Below, piece after piece: positions 47,920-57,396 of a stretch of 64,000 nucleotides of DNA; the first letter of the stretch is position 1, and each line of letters opens with the position of its first letter. This DNA is from Vibrio rumoiensis 1S-45. Lineage in GTDB: Bacteria; Pseudomonadota; Gammaproteobacteria; Enterobacterales; Vibrionaceae. The position numbers and the translations under genes were made by a program. Under the pieces are notes generated by a model, which was not told the origin of the DNA, searched no databases, and saw only the letters and a program-made list of their open reading frames with translations. The stretch is from positions 1 to 64,000 of the forward strand of contig NZ_AJYK02000026.1 in assembly GCF_000286955.2 (NCBI RefSeq), given 5' to 3'.

Positions 47920-48819
47920 ATGGCGAATACATTTTCATTAATTTTAGTGCTAGTAACCTTAGTTACTGGTGTCGTATGGGTGTTAGAAAAATTGGTGTGG
48001 GGCAAAAAACGTCAGCAGAAGATTGCTGCTGTTGAAAGCCAAACCAATGAAGCGCTGAGTAAAGACGTTGCGGCTAAAATACAACCACAACCGTGGTGGG
48101 TCGAAAATAGTGTTTCTATTTTCCCAGTGATTGCCTTTGTTTTAGTCTTGCGTAGCTTTATTTACGAACCTTTTCAGATCCCATCTGGTTCAATGATGCC
48201 AACACTATTGGTGGGAGACTTTATCTTGGTTGAGAAGTTTTCGTATGGCATTAAAGACCCAGTATTCCAATCTAAAATCATTGAGACTGGTGAGCCAAAA
48301 CGTGGTGACATCGCGGTATTTCGTTACCCGCCACAACCGAACATTGATTATATTAAACGTGTTGTTGGTCTGCCCGGTGACACTATTCGCTATAATGAAG
48401 ATAAACAAATTTGTGTTCAAGCGGCAGGAACATCCACCTGTAAGCTTGTCGAGCAATCAGATGCAGAAAAAAGTCCATTCTTCCAAGATGGTATGCCTTT
48501 GATTCAAGCCAAAGAACAACTTGGCGAAGTGAAGCACAATATACTAATTAGTCCTGTTCGTCGTGATAACGTTGCAGCTTATCAGCCGCGTGCTTACCGC
48601 AACGAGTGGGTTGTCCCAGAGGGTGAGTACTTTATGATGGGTGATAACCGTGATAACAGTGCAGATAGCCGTTACTGGGGCTTTGTACCTGAAGCTAACT
48701 TCGTTGGTAAAGCTGTTGCCATCTGGATTAGTTTTGAATTTGATCGTGATGCGGACAGCGCATTACCTTCGTGGATCCCAACCGGCGTGCGATTTAATCG
48801 TATCGGCGGCTTAATATAA
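47920..48819 (+). CDS. lepB: signal peptidase I
   Basis: LepB removes signal peptides from exported proteins. The 299-residue protein has two N-terminal transmembrane segments. The catalytic Ser91 sits in PSGSMMPTLLVGD and the general-base Lys146 in YIKRVVGLPGD, the same numbers as in E. coli. GDNRDNSADSRYWG is box E. It precedes rnc by 10 bases. Confidence 0.97.
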   Translation: MANTFSLILVLVTLVTGVVWVLEKLVWGKKRQQKIAAVESQTNEALSKDVAAKIQPQPWWVENSVSIFPVIAFVLVLRSFIYEPFQIPSGSMMPTLLVGDFILVEKFSYGIKDPVFQSKIIETGEPKRGDIAVFRYPPQPNIDYIKRVVGLPGDTIRYNEDKQICVQAAGTSTCKLVEQSDAEKSPFFQDGMPLIQAKEQLGEVKHNILISPVRRDNVAAYQPRAYRNEWVVPEGEYFMMGDNRDNSADSRYWGFVPEANFVGKAVAIWISFEFDRDADSALPSWIPTGVRFNRIGGLI

Positions 48820-48829
48820 TTGAGAGAGC

Positions 48830-49510
48830 ATGAATTCTCAGATAGAAAGATTACAAAAGAAAGTTGGCTATCAATTTAATGATGTCAACTTTTTGCACCT
48901 CGCACTGACTCATCGCAGTGCGAATAGCAAACATAATGAACGTTTAGAATTTTTGGGCGATTCAATTTTAAGTTTTGTTATTGCAGATGAACTCTACCAT
49001 CGTTTCCCGAATATCAATGAAGGAGACATGAGCCGCATGCGTGCGACCTTGGTTAGAGGGCATACGCTTGCTCAACTAGGAAGAGAGTTTGAGCTGGGTG
49101 ACTACTTAAAATTAGGTCCAGGTGAGTTGAAAAGTGGTGGTTTCCGCCGTGATTCAATCCTTGCTGACGCCGTAGAAGCGATAATTGGTGCTTGTTACCT
49201 CGATAGTGATATCGAAGTCGTTCGACGCGTTGTGCTGGCGTGGTACGACTCTCGTTTGGAAGAGATTCAACCGGGTGTATCGCAAAAAGATCCTAAAACG
49301 CGCTTGCAGGAGTTTTTACAAGGTCGCCGTAAACCTTTACCTGTTTACACGGTAGCAAACATTAAAGGTGAAGCACACAATCAAGAATTCACCGTTTCTT
49401 GTGAAATTACAGGTGTTTCTGATGTGATCGTCGGTAAAGGAACAAGTCGTCGTAAAGCTGAACAGGCCGCTGCGGAACTTGCGCTAGGAGTATTAACTAA
49501 TGGCAAATAA
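48830..49510 (+). CDS. rnc: ribonuclease III
   Basis: RNase III cleaves double-stranded RNA in rRNA and mRNA processing. The 226-residue protein has the catalytic signature [11 protein letters not shown] and a C-terminal double-stranded-RNA-binding domain with [17 protein letters not shown]. It starts after GAGAGAGC. Its end overlaps era by 11 bases. Autoregulation of rnc-era by cleavage of the leader is known in E. coli. The leader here lies inside lepB. Confidence 0.97.
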   Translation: MNSQIERLQKKVGYQFNDVNFLHLALTHRSANSKHNERLEFLGDSILSFVIADELYHRFPNINEGDMSRMRATLVRGHTLAQLGREFELGDYLKLGPGELKSGGFRRDSILADAVEAIIGACYLDSDIEVVRRVVLAWYDSRLEEIQPGVSQKDPKTRLQEFLQGRRKPLPVYTVANIKGEAHNQEFTVSCEITGVSDVIVGKGTSRRKAEQAAAELALGVLTNGK

Positions 49511-50507
49511 TAACGATAGCAATAATGACCAACCAGAATTCGATCTTGATGCCTACTTTGCCGGAGAAGCTCAACCTTCACAGCAAGACAGTGTTGAAAT
49601 TGATGAAAGTGAGCAGCATTGTGGTTTCATCGCCATTGTTGGTCGCCCAAATGTGGGTAAATCAACGCTGTTGAATCATTTGTTGGGCCAAAAGATTTCC
49701 ATTACTTCCCGTAAGCCACAGACCACGCGTCACCGTATTATGGGTGTGGATACCGAAGGCGCTTTCCAAGCGATTTATGTGGATACTCCCGGGCTGCATA
49801 TCGAAGAAAAGCGAGCAATTAACCGATTGATGAATCGCGCGGCGAGCAGCTCACTTAGCGATGTGAATCTGGTGTTATTTGTTGTGGATGGTACACAATG
49901 GACGGCTGACGATGAAATGGTATTAAATAAGCTTCGTAATGCCAACTTCCCAACGATTTTGCTGATCAACAAAGTAGATAATGTGAAAGATCGCACCCAT
50001 GTGATGACACACATGCAAGCGTTGTCTGAAAAGATGGATTTCGTCGACATCATCCCGATTTCAGCGAAGTTAGGTCGTAATACTGATGCCATTCGTACTC
50101 GTGTACGTCAAGCTTTACCTCAAGCGGTGCATCACTTCCCTGAAGAGTATGTCACTGATCGTTCTCAACGTTTTATGGCCTCTGAAATTATCCGTGAAAA
50201 GCTGATGCGCTTTACCGGGGAAGAATTGCCATATTCGGTGACGGTTGAAGTCGAACGTTTCGATTACAATCCTGAAACCGATGGTTTTCATATTAACGCA
50301 TTAATTTTGGTTGAACGTTTAGGCCAGAAAAAAATGGTGATTGGCAAAGGTGGTGAGAAAATTAAAACCATCGGCCGTGAAGCTCGTCTTGATATGGAAG
50401 AATTGTTTGAACGTAAAGTTTACCTGGAAACTTGGGTAAAAGTTAAATCAGGCTGGGCCGATGATGAGCGTGCATTGCGTTCTCTTGGCTATATCGATGA
50501 TTTATAA
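49500..50507 (+). CDS. era: GTPase Era
   Basis: Era is an essential GTPase that helps mature the 30S subunit and bind 16S rRNA 3' end. The 335-residue protein has P-loop GRPNVGKS (48-55), DTPG (G3), NKVD (G4) and a C-terminal KH domain ([18 protein letters not shown]). It carries an acidic N-terminal extension of about 38 residues ([10 protein letters not shown]) before CGFIAIVG, where E. coli Era begins almost at once. No other start fits. The 11-base overlap with rnc implies coupling. Confidence 0.96.
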   Translation: MANNNDSNNDQPEFDLDAYFAGEAQPSQQDSVEIDESEQHCGFIAIVGRPNVGKSTLLNHLLGQKISITSRKPQTTRHRIMGVDTEGAFQAIYVDTPGLHIEEKRAINRLMNRAASSSLSDVNLVLFVVDGTQWTADDEMVLNKLRNANFPTILLINKVDNVKDRTHVMTHMQALSEKMDFVDIIPISAKLGRNTDAIRTRVRQALPQAVHHFPEEYVTDRSQRFMASEIIREKLMRFTGEELPYSVTVEVERFDYNPETDGFHINALILVERLGQKKMVIGKGGEKIKTIGREARLDMEELFERKVYLETWVKVKSGWADDERALRSLGYIDDL

Positions 50508-50526
50508 TCGTTAATCGACTCTCGTT

Positions 50527-50563
50527 ACTCGTTTCTTGATGGTGGTAATATCGAGAAACGAGT
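50527..50563. repeat. CGAG-rich palindrome between era and recO
   Basis: ACTCGTTTCT (50527-50536) and AGAAACGAGT (50554-50563) form a perfect 10-bp stem, extended by TGA/TCG. The flanks repeat CTCGTTACTCG and ACGAGCTACGG. It resembles the palindrome at 6398-6431. Confidence 0.65.
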
Positions 50564-50590
50564 TTTCGAAACACGAGCTACGGAAAATCT

Positions 50591-51304
50591 ATGTCAGATG
50601 CTTTTGGCCTTCAACGCTGCTTTATTCTCCATCGCCGTCCTTACACTGAAACCAGTTTAATTTTAGATGTCTTCAGTGAAGAATATGGCCGAGTCAGCAT
50701 ATTAGCCAAAGGCGCTCGTAGTAAACGTTCCAATCTAAAAGGTGTTCTGCAACCTTTTACTCCCTTATTACTTAAGTGGTTTGGCAAAGGCTCGATGAGA
50801 ACCTTAAAACAAGCTGAGCCGATTAGCCTTGGCATCCCGCTCACTGGTATTAATCTTTATTCTGCCATGTACATCAATGAGTTGATCGCCCGAGTGATAG
50901 AAAGCGAAACGGCTTACCCTGAACTTTTCCATGATTATTTAGCAGCACTCACAGAGTTGGCTCAATGCACCAATCCAGAGCCTGCATTACGTCGTTTTGA
51001 GCTCGCGTTATTATCATCACTTGGTTACGGTGTTGATTTTCTTCATTGCGCAGGGACTGGTGAACCGGTCTCAGATGACATGACATATCGCTATCGTGAG
51101 CAAAAAGGCTTTATTGCAAGCGTAAGAAAGGATAACTTAACCTTTCTTGGTAATGAATTAGTGGCGATCAGTGAGCGACGTTTCTTAACCAAACCCCAAT
51201 TACAAGCTGCTAAGCGATTTACACGAATGGCATTAAAACCATACATTGGCAGCAAACCACTTAAAAGTCGGGAGCTATTCATAGCAATAGTTCCTAGGAA
51301 ATAA
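50591..51304 (+). CDS. recO: DNA repair protein RecO
   Basis: RecO helps load RecA onto SSB-coated DNA in the RecF pathway. The 237-residue protein has an N-terminal OB fold ([19 protein letters not shown]) and [16 protein letters not shown] wording ([14 protein letters not shown]). A helical C-terminal part carries [11 protein letters not shown]. It follows era and precedes pdxJ, the canonical order. Confidence 0.95.
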   Translation: MSDAFGLQRCFILHRRPYTETSLILDVFSEEYGRVSILAKGARSKRSNLKGVLQPFTPLLLKWFGKGSMRTLKQAEPISLGIPLTGINLYSAMYINELIARVIESETAYPELFHDYLAALTELAQCTNPEPALRRFELALLSSLGYGVDFLHCAGTGEPVSDDMTYRYREQKGFIASVRKDNLTFLGNELVAISERRFLTKPQLQAAKRFTRMALKPYIGSKPLKSRELFIAIVPRK

Positions 51305-51328
51305 ATATTAAAATAAGGGTTACCCAAC

Positions 51329-52060
51329 ATGAGTCAGATTTACTTAGGCGTCAATATTGATCATATCGCAACCGTGAGAAATGCCCGTGGCACTAAGTAT
51401 CCCGATCCAGTTCATGCTGCTGAAATTGCAGAGCGAGCAGGTGCCGATGGTATTACCGTTCATTTACGTGAAGACCGCCGTCATATCAAAGATCGTGATG
51501 TGCGTATTTTAAGTGAAACACTGCAAACTCGTATGAATCTTGAAATGGCAGTAACCGATGAAATGATCGGTATTGCACTTGAAACTCAGCCTGAATACGT
51601 TTGTTTAGTGCCTGAAAAGCGCGAAGAACTGACCACAGAAGGTGGTTTGGATGTTGTGGGGCAATTCGATAAGATTAAAGCAGCGACAGAAAAATTAAGC
51701 GCTGCTGGCATCAAGGTTTCTTTATTTATTGATGCTTCACTTGAGCAAATCGATGCCGCAAAAGCCTGTGGCGCACCTTACATTGAACTGCATACCGGGC
51801 ATTATGCCGATGCTGAAAATGATGTTGTTCAACAAGCCGAGTTAAAGCGTATTGCTGCAGGGGCAAGCTATGCACACGATTTAGGTATTAAAGTGAATGC
51901 GGGGCATGGTCTGACTTATCACAATGTTTCACCTATTGCTGCATTGCCAGAAATTTATGAATTAAACATTGGTCACTCTATTATTGGCCGAGCTTTATTT
52001 GATGGTTTAGAGAAAGCTGTTGCCGATATGAAAGCTATTATGCAGGAAGCTCGTCGTTAA
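51329..52060 (+). CDS. pdxJ: pyridoxine 5'-phosphate synthase
   Basis: PdxJ condenses 1-deoxyxylulose-5-phosphate with 3-amino-2-oxopropyl phosphate to form pyridoxine 5'-phosphate, the vitamin B6 end point of the pathway that starts with Epd in this window. The 243-residue TIM barrel has [28 protein letters not shown] and [11 protein letters not shown]. It ends 2 bases before acpS. Confidence 0.97.
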   Translation: MSQIYLGVNIDHIATVRNARGTKYPDPVHAAEIAERAGADGITVHLREDRRHIKDRDVRILSETLQTRMNLEMAVTDEMIGIALETQPEYVCLVPEKREELTTEGGLDVVGQFDKIKAATEKLSAAGIKVSLFIDASLEQIDAAKACGAPYIELHTGHYADAENDVVQQAELKRIAAGASYAHDLGIKVNAGHGLTYHNVSPIAALPEIYELNIGHSIIGRALFDGLEKAVADMKAIMQEARR

Positions 52061-52062
52061 TC

Positions 52063-52443
52063 ATGGCTATTGTTGGGCTAGGCACGGATGTTGCTGATAT
52101 CGAAAGAATTGAAAAAAGCCTACAGCGCTCGGGCATTGCTTTTGCCGAGCGCATTTTAGTGCCATCTGAATTAGTTGTATTTCATTCACTTAAGCAGCAA
52201 GGCCGATATTTAGCCAAACGCTTTTCGGCTAAAGAAGCCGCATCAAAAGCATTAGGGACGGGCATTGCGTGTGGCGTCAGCTTTCAAGACTTTGAGATCA
52301 GCAATGACGAACTCGGAAAGCCTGTATTAACATTGCATGGTCAAGCTTTTGTTTTAGCAGATCAACGACAGGTGAAGCACATTCATTTGTCGATTTCTGA
52401 TGAGAAACGTTATGCGATGGCGACGGTGATTTTAGAGTCGTAG
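52063..52443 (+). CDS. acpS: holo-[acyl-carrier-protein] synthase
   Basis: AcpS attaches 4'-phosphopantetheine to acyl carrier protein. The 126-residue protein has the N-terminal [14 protein letters not shown] (metal-binding Asp) and the second signature [19 protein letters not shown]. It is coupled to pdxJ (2-base gap). It is the last gene of the lepA-acpS run. Confidence 0.96.
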   Translation: MAIVGLGTDVADIERIEKSLQRSGIAFAERILVPSELVVFHSLKQQGRYLAKRFSAKEAASKALGTGIACGVSFQDFEISNDELGKPVLTLHGQAFVLADQRQVKHIHLSISDEKRYAMATVILES

Positions 52444-52475
52444 TTGAAAATAGTGCTAGAGCCTCCAGTAAGAGG

Positions 52476-52826
52476 TTACCCTCTTACCGCCGTCACACTC
52501 ACTTCAATCAGTACATCACCTTCTAAGGCAACACCTAAGCAAGCCCTTTGTGGCCAATCCTCATGATGCTCACCAAGCCACTGACACCACACTTTATCCA
52601 TTAAAGGTTTGTCGGCCATATTAGCAATATACACTTGAGCACTTACGATCTTTGTTTTATCAGAGCCCAGTTCTTGTAAGTTCTTTTCTATTGTTTGAAG
52701 CGTTAATTCAGTTTGTCCCAATATATCGAGTGCGGTGTTTGAAGAGGTGGCAACGGTCCAAACTAAATCTTTGTATGCTGAAGATTTGTTCCTTCCTTGG
52801 TAGAGTCCTCGAATCCTTTCGATCAT
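52476..52826 (-). CDS. RidA/YjgF family protein
   Basis: This 116-residue protein has the chorismate-mutase-like RidA fold. The C-terminal RACLGVALEGDVLIEVSVTA contains the Arg that binds the carboxylate of 2-aminoacrylate in RidA, and LQTIEKNLQELGSD is conserved in the family. True RidA deaminates reactive enamines. Some members have other roles, so the substrate is open. It is convergent with acpS. Its end lies in a small hairpin (52468-52487). Confidence 0.85.
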   Translation of the reverse strand: MIERIRGLYQGRNKSSAYKDLVWTVATSSNTALDILGQTELTLQTIEKNLQELGSDKTKIVSAQVYIANMADKPLMDKVWCQWLGEHHEDWPQRACLGVALEGDVLIEVSVTAVRG

Positions 52827-52864
52827 TATTAGTTCCTAATCTGGTGTGATTACTTCTTGTTATG

Positions 52865-55651
52865 TCAGGTTAAATACGTCTTTGACGCCTGTTTCACCTT
52901 TTCCATTTCATCTTGAAGTTCAAACAATTCTGGTTCGATATCTTCAATGGAACACTCGGCTCTGAGTGCTGTTTCAATGGTCGCACATAGGCTTTGCAGT
53001 TTAGATACACCACAATAAGCACAACTGCCATGCAGTTTATGAATAATGACTAACAAGGCTTCAGATTGCTCTGTTGGTGACTCAAGTGCGTGTTGAACCG
53101 CTTGATCCACTTCAGGCAAAAACTCGACCAACATCGCTAACATTTCTTTGGCTAGATCAACCTTGTTCGCTGCTTGTTTTAATGCAACTTGCCAATTAAG
53201 TACTGCTGAATTTTCAGTTTGAGCTGGGGGCACAGTGTTTTGAGAGTCAGCGGTGAGTGGTAGTTTCTCTATTGTGCCTTCTTCAGCATATGGGTTCCAA
53301 TGCATTAAGATTTGGTGCAATACATGCTCTTCAATAGGTTTCGATAAATAATCATCCATACCTGCTTTTAATAGCCTTTCTCGTTCGCCTTCAATTGCAT
53401 GAGCGGTCACAGCAATCACTGGTGTATTGGGATTTAACTGGCTATTTTTGATCTTCTTACAAGCAGTAACCCCATCCATATGAGGCATTTGGATATCCAT
53501 TAAAATGATGTCAAAGGGCTGTTGATAGGCCAGTTCTACGGCTTCCGCACCATTATTACAAGTGATGATAAATTCCACTTGCTCTGTAAGCAAAGCGCTG
53601 ATCAATTTTAAGTTGGCAGGGTTATCATCAACCGCCATTACTCGCATTGGCAGCTTTTTATTGCTTGGTAATTCCGGAGCCGCTAGTAAAGTCGATTGAG
53701 CTTGATTTGGCAGCATTAATTGCAAGAGTTTGCGACGAATAATCGGCTTAGGAATGCATTGGATTGGGTAAAGTTTGATTAAAGTTTCCGCCAGTGCCAA
53801 CTCGGTACTCGGTACGCCTAAAATAAGGTTATGAGTTAAAGCTAATCCTTTTTGCACCATGTTAAACATATCGCCTTGGGAATATTGCATGGTCGGCGGT
53901 AAATTCAGTAACACGACATCGTAAGGTGTTTTATCTTCGGGGAATTGAGCTTGGTAGGTGACATGAATTCCCACCTGAGTAAGTTGCTGCTCAATTACGG
54001 CGGCTGACTGTATGTTTGGTTCAACCAGAAGTACCGACTTTCCAATTAATGGAGAAGTATCCATTTGCGGTGCTAATGGCATGTTTGATGTCTGGAACGT
54101 GATATTAAACCAGAATGTTGAACCTTGATGCAGTCGGCTGGTTAAGCCAATTTCGCCGCCCATTTGCCCGACTAAATTTTGAGTGATGACCAAGCCTAAC
54201 CCGGTTCCACCATAGCGACGAGAAATACTGGCATCAGCTTGGCTAAATGCTTGGAATAATTGTGCTTGTTGGCGTTCTGATATACCAATGCCAGTATCGC
54301 GAACTACAAATTGGATTTCTACTTTATTGTCTTTTGAAGAGCGAAGTTCTGCTGCAACATCAATATTACCGCGTTCGGTGAATTTAATAGAGTTACCGAC
54401 TAAATTGGTGAGAACTTGTTGAATGCGAAGTGGATCGCCGACCACGCCTTGTGGGATATTTGGATCAATTCTTAATGTGATTTCTAAGCCTTTTTCATGA
54501 GCGCTTGGCGCTTGCAGGCTTACAACTTCATCCAGAGACTCTTGTAGATCAAATTGAATATTTTCAAGCAGTAGCTTACCGGCTTCAAGTTTCGAGAAAT
54601 CTAAAATGTCATTGATGATCGACAATAAATTTTGCGCCGAACGCTCAATGGTTTGTAAGTAATCAACTTGGTTAGGCGTTAAGTCTGTTTTGAGCATTTG
54701 TCTTGCAAATCCAATCACACCATTCAGAGGAGTACGAAGCTCATGTGACATATTGGCTAAGAATTCTGATTTGACTCGCGCGGCTTCTTGAGCGCGTTTT
54801 TTCGCGATATCTAATTCGATGTTTTGAATTTCAAGTTGCTCTAAGGTTTCACGTAAATCGGAGGTGGCTTGATCGATACTGTGTTGCATTTCAACATGGT
54901 ATTCAGACAATGACATTGCCATCGCATTGATACCACTTTTTAAGGTATCTAATTCACCATGTAACTTCCCTTCTATTCGTACGTCTAAATGACCGCGGCG
55001 AATACGGTCAACAACACTTACCATGTGTGAAATAGGTAAGGTCACATCACGCATTAATCGGTAAGCAAAGAAACCGGATAATCCAATGCCCAGCAGCAGC
55101 ACCATTAAGGCGGCAAAAATCTCTTGGTATTGTTGCAAGCGTAATGACGATAAATCTAATTCTATCGCGATATAACCCAATGGTTTATTCGGATCGATCT
55201 CTTTACCGTTTGGGTCGACAAATTGTCCTTCGGCAAGAATGGGTGAGCGCAAGATCATAATGCTTGGGTTGGTTTTCGATTGCTCTATGGTGCTTAAAAG
55301 CGGAATAGGTTTGGTTTTATCAAATGTCAGTGATTGAAAGTTAGGGTGAAAGTTTGAGGTGACAAATAATTCATGATGCGCGTCAAACACCGCAATACTA
55401 CGAACAATATCAGAGTGCTTACGGTGAGCGTAACTGATTAAGCGACGAACGGCTTCACGACTTTGCTGAGTCATACCATATTCGCTGGCAATGGCTAAAG
55501 GCTCAATGATATCGGTACCCGAAGTTACTAACTGGGTTTCAAGATCATGATAGCGATTGAAGGTAAAAAAGGCGCTTAAAAGTAAGCCGATAATCAGCGT
55601 TGGTGCTAACGTTAATGTAATGACGCGGGCGCGTAAGCCATAACTTGCCAT
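52865..55651 (-). CDS. barA: hybrid sensor histidine kinase BarA
   Basis: BarA phosphorylates UvrY/VarA, which drives Csr small RNAs. The 928-residue protein has two transmembrane helices (about 10-32 and 178-197) around a periplasmic loop and a HAMP domain (about 200-250). The dimerisation domain has His303 in NMSHELRTPLNG. An ATPase domain has N-, G1- and G2-boxes (DTGIGIS, GGTGLGL). A degenerate receiver-like segment spans about 537-650. A true receiver has Asp719 (LMDIQMPHMDG), and the HPt domain has His871 (HKLHG). This is the standard BarA layout. It is divergent from rlmD. Confidence 0.96.
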   Translation of the reverse strand: MASYGLRARVITLTLAPTLIIGLLLSAFFTFNRYHDLETQLVTSGTDIIEPLAIASEYGMTQQSREAVRRLISYAHRKHSDIVRSIAVFDAHHELFVTSNFHPNFQSLTFDKTKPIPLLSTIEQSKTNPSIMILRSPILAEGQFVDPNGKEIDPNKPLGYIAIELDLSSLRLQQYQEIFAALMVLLLGIGLSGFFAYRLMRDVTLPISHMVSVVDRIRRGHLDVRIEGKLHGELDTLKSGINAMAMSLSEYHVEMQHSIDQATSDLRETLEQLEIQNIELDIAKKRAQEAARVKSEFLANMSHELRTPLNGVIGFARQMLKTDLTPNQVDYLQTIERSAQNLLSIINDILDFSKLEAGKLLLENIQFDLQESLDEVVSLQAPSAHEKGLEITLRIDPNIPQGVVGDPLRIQQVLTNLVGNSIKFTERGNIDVAAELRSSKDNKVEIQFVVRDTGIGISERQQAQLFQAFSQADASISRRYGGTGLGLVITQNLVGQMGGEIGLTSRLHQGSTFWFNITFQTSNMPLAPQMDTSPLIGKSVLLVEPNIQSAAVIEQQLTQVGIHVTYQAQFPEDKTPYDVVLLNLPPTMQYSQGDMFNMVQKGLALTHNLILGVPSTELALAETLIKLYPIQCIPKPIIRRKLLQLMLPNQAQSTLLAAPELPSNKKLPMRVMAVDDNPANLKLISALLTEQVEFIITCNNGAEAVELAYQQPFDIILMDIQMPHMDGVTACKKIKNSQLNPNTPVIAVTAHAIEGERERLLKAGMDDYLSKPIEEHVLHQILMHWNPYAEEGTIEKLPLTADSQNTVPPAQTENSAVLNWQVALKQAANKVDLAKEMLAMLVEFLPEVDQAVQHALESPTEQSEALLVIIHKLHGSCAYCGVSKLQSLCATIETALRAECSIEDIEPELFELQDEMEKVKQASKTYLT

Positions 55652-55943
55652 GATTCTTTAATTACAAGCCTGTCTGGATATGGGAAAATAGCGTTATCGA
55701 GTACAATCTTGCAATCTAAGCCTAAAATAGGCCTGAATTTTGCTAAATAAACTCATTATTCGCTGATATATCCGCTTAGCTTAATCAACTAAGTGCTATT
55801 CGACAATCTTTGTCGTGGATAATTAAGATATTGGCAACAAAAAGTTTTCTAAATATTAAGCTGACGACTCAAGTGGTTTACGACGTAATTGTAATTCCAT
55901 TTCTTGGGAACCTCACCTTTGCAATCATAGGTAGTAATCATTA

Positions 55944-57314
55944 ATGGCCAATTTTTACCAAGCCAAGAAAAACATTCAAACCAGTCATAAACATCAAGTT
56001 GTGACGATTGAAAAACTGGATCATCAAGGTACGGGAATCGCCTATTTCAATAAAAAACCTATGTTTGTTGAAGGAACATTACCAAATGAAGAGGTTGTCG
56101 TTCAACCGATTGAGGATAAAAGTAAATTTATTCGAGCGAAGTTAATCACCATTCAAAAACCAAGCTCGCAACGCATTGATGCTTTTTGCCCGCACTATCA
56201 AACCTGTGGTGGCTGTAATTTGCAGCATTTGGGGCATGATGATCAAATTGCAATGAAGTCCGAATCATTAGCGCAAATAATGAATAAATTTTCTGAGAAA
56301 CCTATCTCTCTGGACGCTACAATTCGCTCTGAACGTTTAGGGTATCGCCGTCGTGCTCGTATTAGTTTGGTGTTTGATAATAAAAAACAAGCATTGCAAT
56401 TCGGGTTTCGTGAAAAAGGCAGTAAGCATATTGCGAACGTGACCAATTGCCCGGTGTTAGAGCCCGCATTGAATGCCTTACTGCCTGAAATAAAAAGCAT
56501 TTTGAGTTCTTTTTCTCAACCAAGACAGCTAGGACATGTTGAATTAGTGTTTGATGGAAAACGTAAAGCGGTTCTACTTCGGCATACTGCTGACTTGTCT
56601 GATATTGAGCAGCAACGCTTAATTGATTTTGCCAAGCAAACCGAGGCGACGATGTACTTGCTGCCAAATAGTGGTGAACTACACTGTTTAATTGGTGAGC
56701 CGCTGCAGTGTGTAGAGACGGGCAATAAGATCGATTTTTTACCGACCGATTTTATACAAATCAACCAAGGTGTGAATAAAGCCATGGTTGAGCAAGCGGT
56801 ATCATGGTTAGAGGTCACTAAAACCGACCGTGTACTGGATTTATTTTGTGGTTTAGGTAACTTTAGCTTCGCTTTGGCTCAAAAAGCCCAATGTGTTGTA
56901 GGTGTTGAAGGCGTTCAAGCGATGGTCGATAGAGCGAGAAGTAACGCTCAAATTAATCAATTAGATAACATAGAGTTCCATCAGGCTGATCTAGAGCAAG
57001 ACTTTACGCGTAACGATTGGGCTATAAACCGTTTTGATAAAATAGTCTTGGACCCAGCTCGAGCAGGGGCGACGGGTGTAATAGACAAAATAGCTAAACT
57101 TGGCGCGAAATCGGTTGTCTATGTATCGTGTAATCCATCCACTTTAGCCAGAGATAGCCAAAGCCTATACCAACAAGGCTATGAGCTGAAAAAGCTCGCA
57201 ATGATGGATATGTTCCCTCATACCAGCCACCTAGAGTCGATGGCACTGTTTGTTAAGACCTCTAATGGAAAGAAAAAAAGCGGCAAAAAACCGCGTTCAA
57301 TCAAGCTTTTTTAA
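55944..57314 (+). CDS. rlmD: 23S rRNA (uracil(1939)-C5)-methyltransferase
   Basis: RlmD (RumA) methylates U1939 of 23S rRNA. The 456-residue protein has an N-terminal TRAM domain (VTIEKLDHQGTGIAYFNKKP), iron-sulphur ligands in CPHYQTCGGCNLQH, and the SAM motif VLDLFCGLGNFSFAL. The catalytic Cys lies in VSCNPSTLARD. It is divergent from barA and precedes relA by 82 bases. Confidence 0.96.
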   Translation: MANFYQAKKNIQTSHKHQVVTIEKLDHQGTGIAYFNKKPMFVEGTLPNEEVVVQPIEDKSKFIRAKLITIQKPSSQRIDAFCPHYQTCGGCNLQHLGHDDQIAMKSESLAQIMNKFSEKPISLDATIRSERLGYRRRARISLVFDNKKQALQFGFREKGSKHIANVTNCPVLEPALNALLPEIKSILSSFSQPRQLGHVELVFDGKRKAVLLRHTADLSDIEQQRLIDFAKQTEATMYLLPNSGELHCLIGEPLQCVETGNKIDFLPTDFIQINQGVNKAMVEQAVSWLEVTKTDRVLDLFCGLGNFSFALAQKAQCVVGVEGVQAMVDRARSNAQINQLDNIEFHQADLEQDFTRNDWAINRFDKIVLDPARAGATGVIDKIAKLGAKSVVYVSCNPSTLARDSQSLYQQGYELKKLAMMDMFPHTSHLESMALFVKTSNGKKKSGKKPRSIKLF

Positions 57315-57396
57315 TCAGCATTGATCGAATTGGCAGCAAGAGGGGAGATGCATTGTTGCCGTTAACCGTTTTTAAATTTATGAGCAGGAATATGTA

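Noticed and set aside
52468..52487. Hairpin GTAAGAGG/CCTCTTAC at the end of the RidA gene as a terminator
   Set aside because: The stem is short, lies across the stop codon and has no T-run on either strand. I mention it in the gene entry only.
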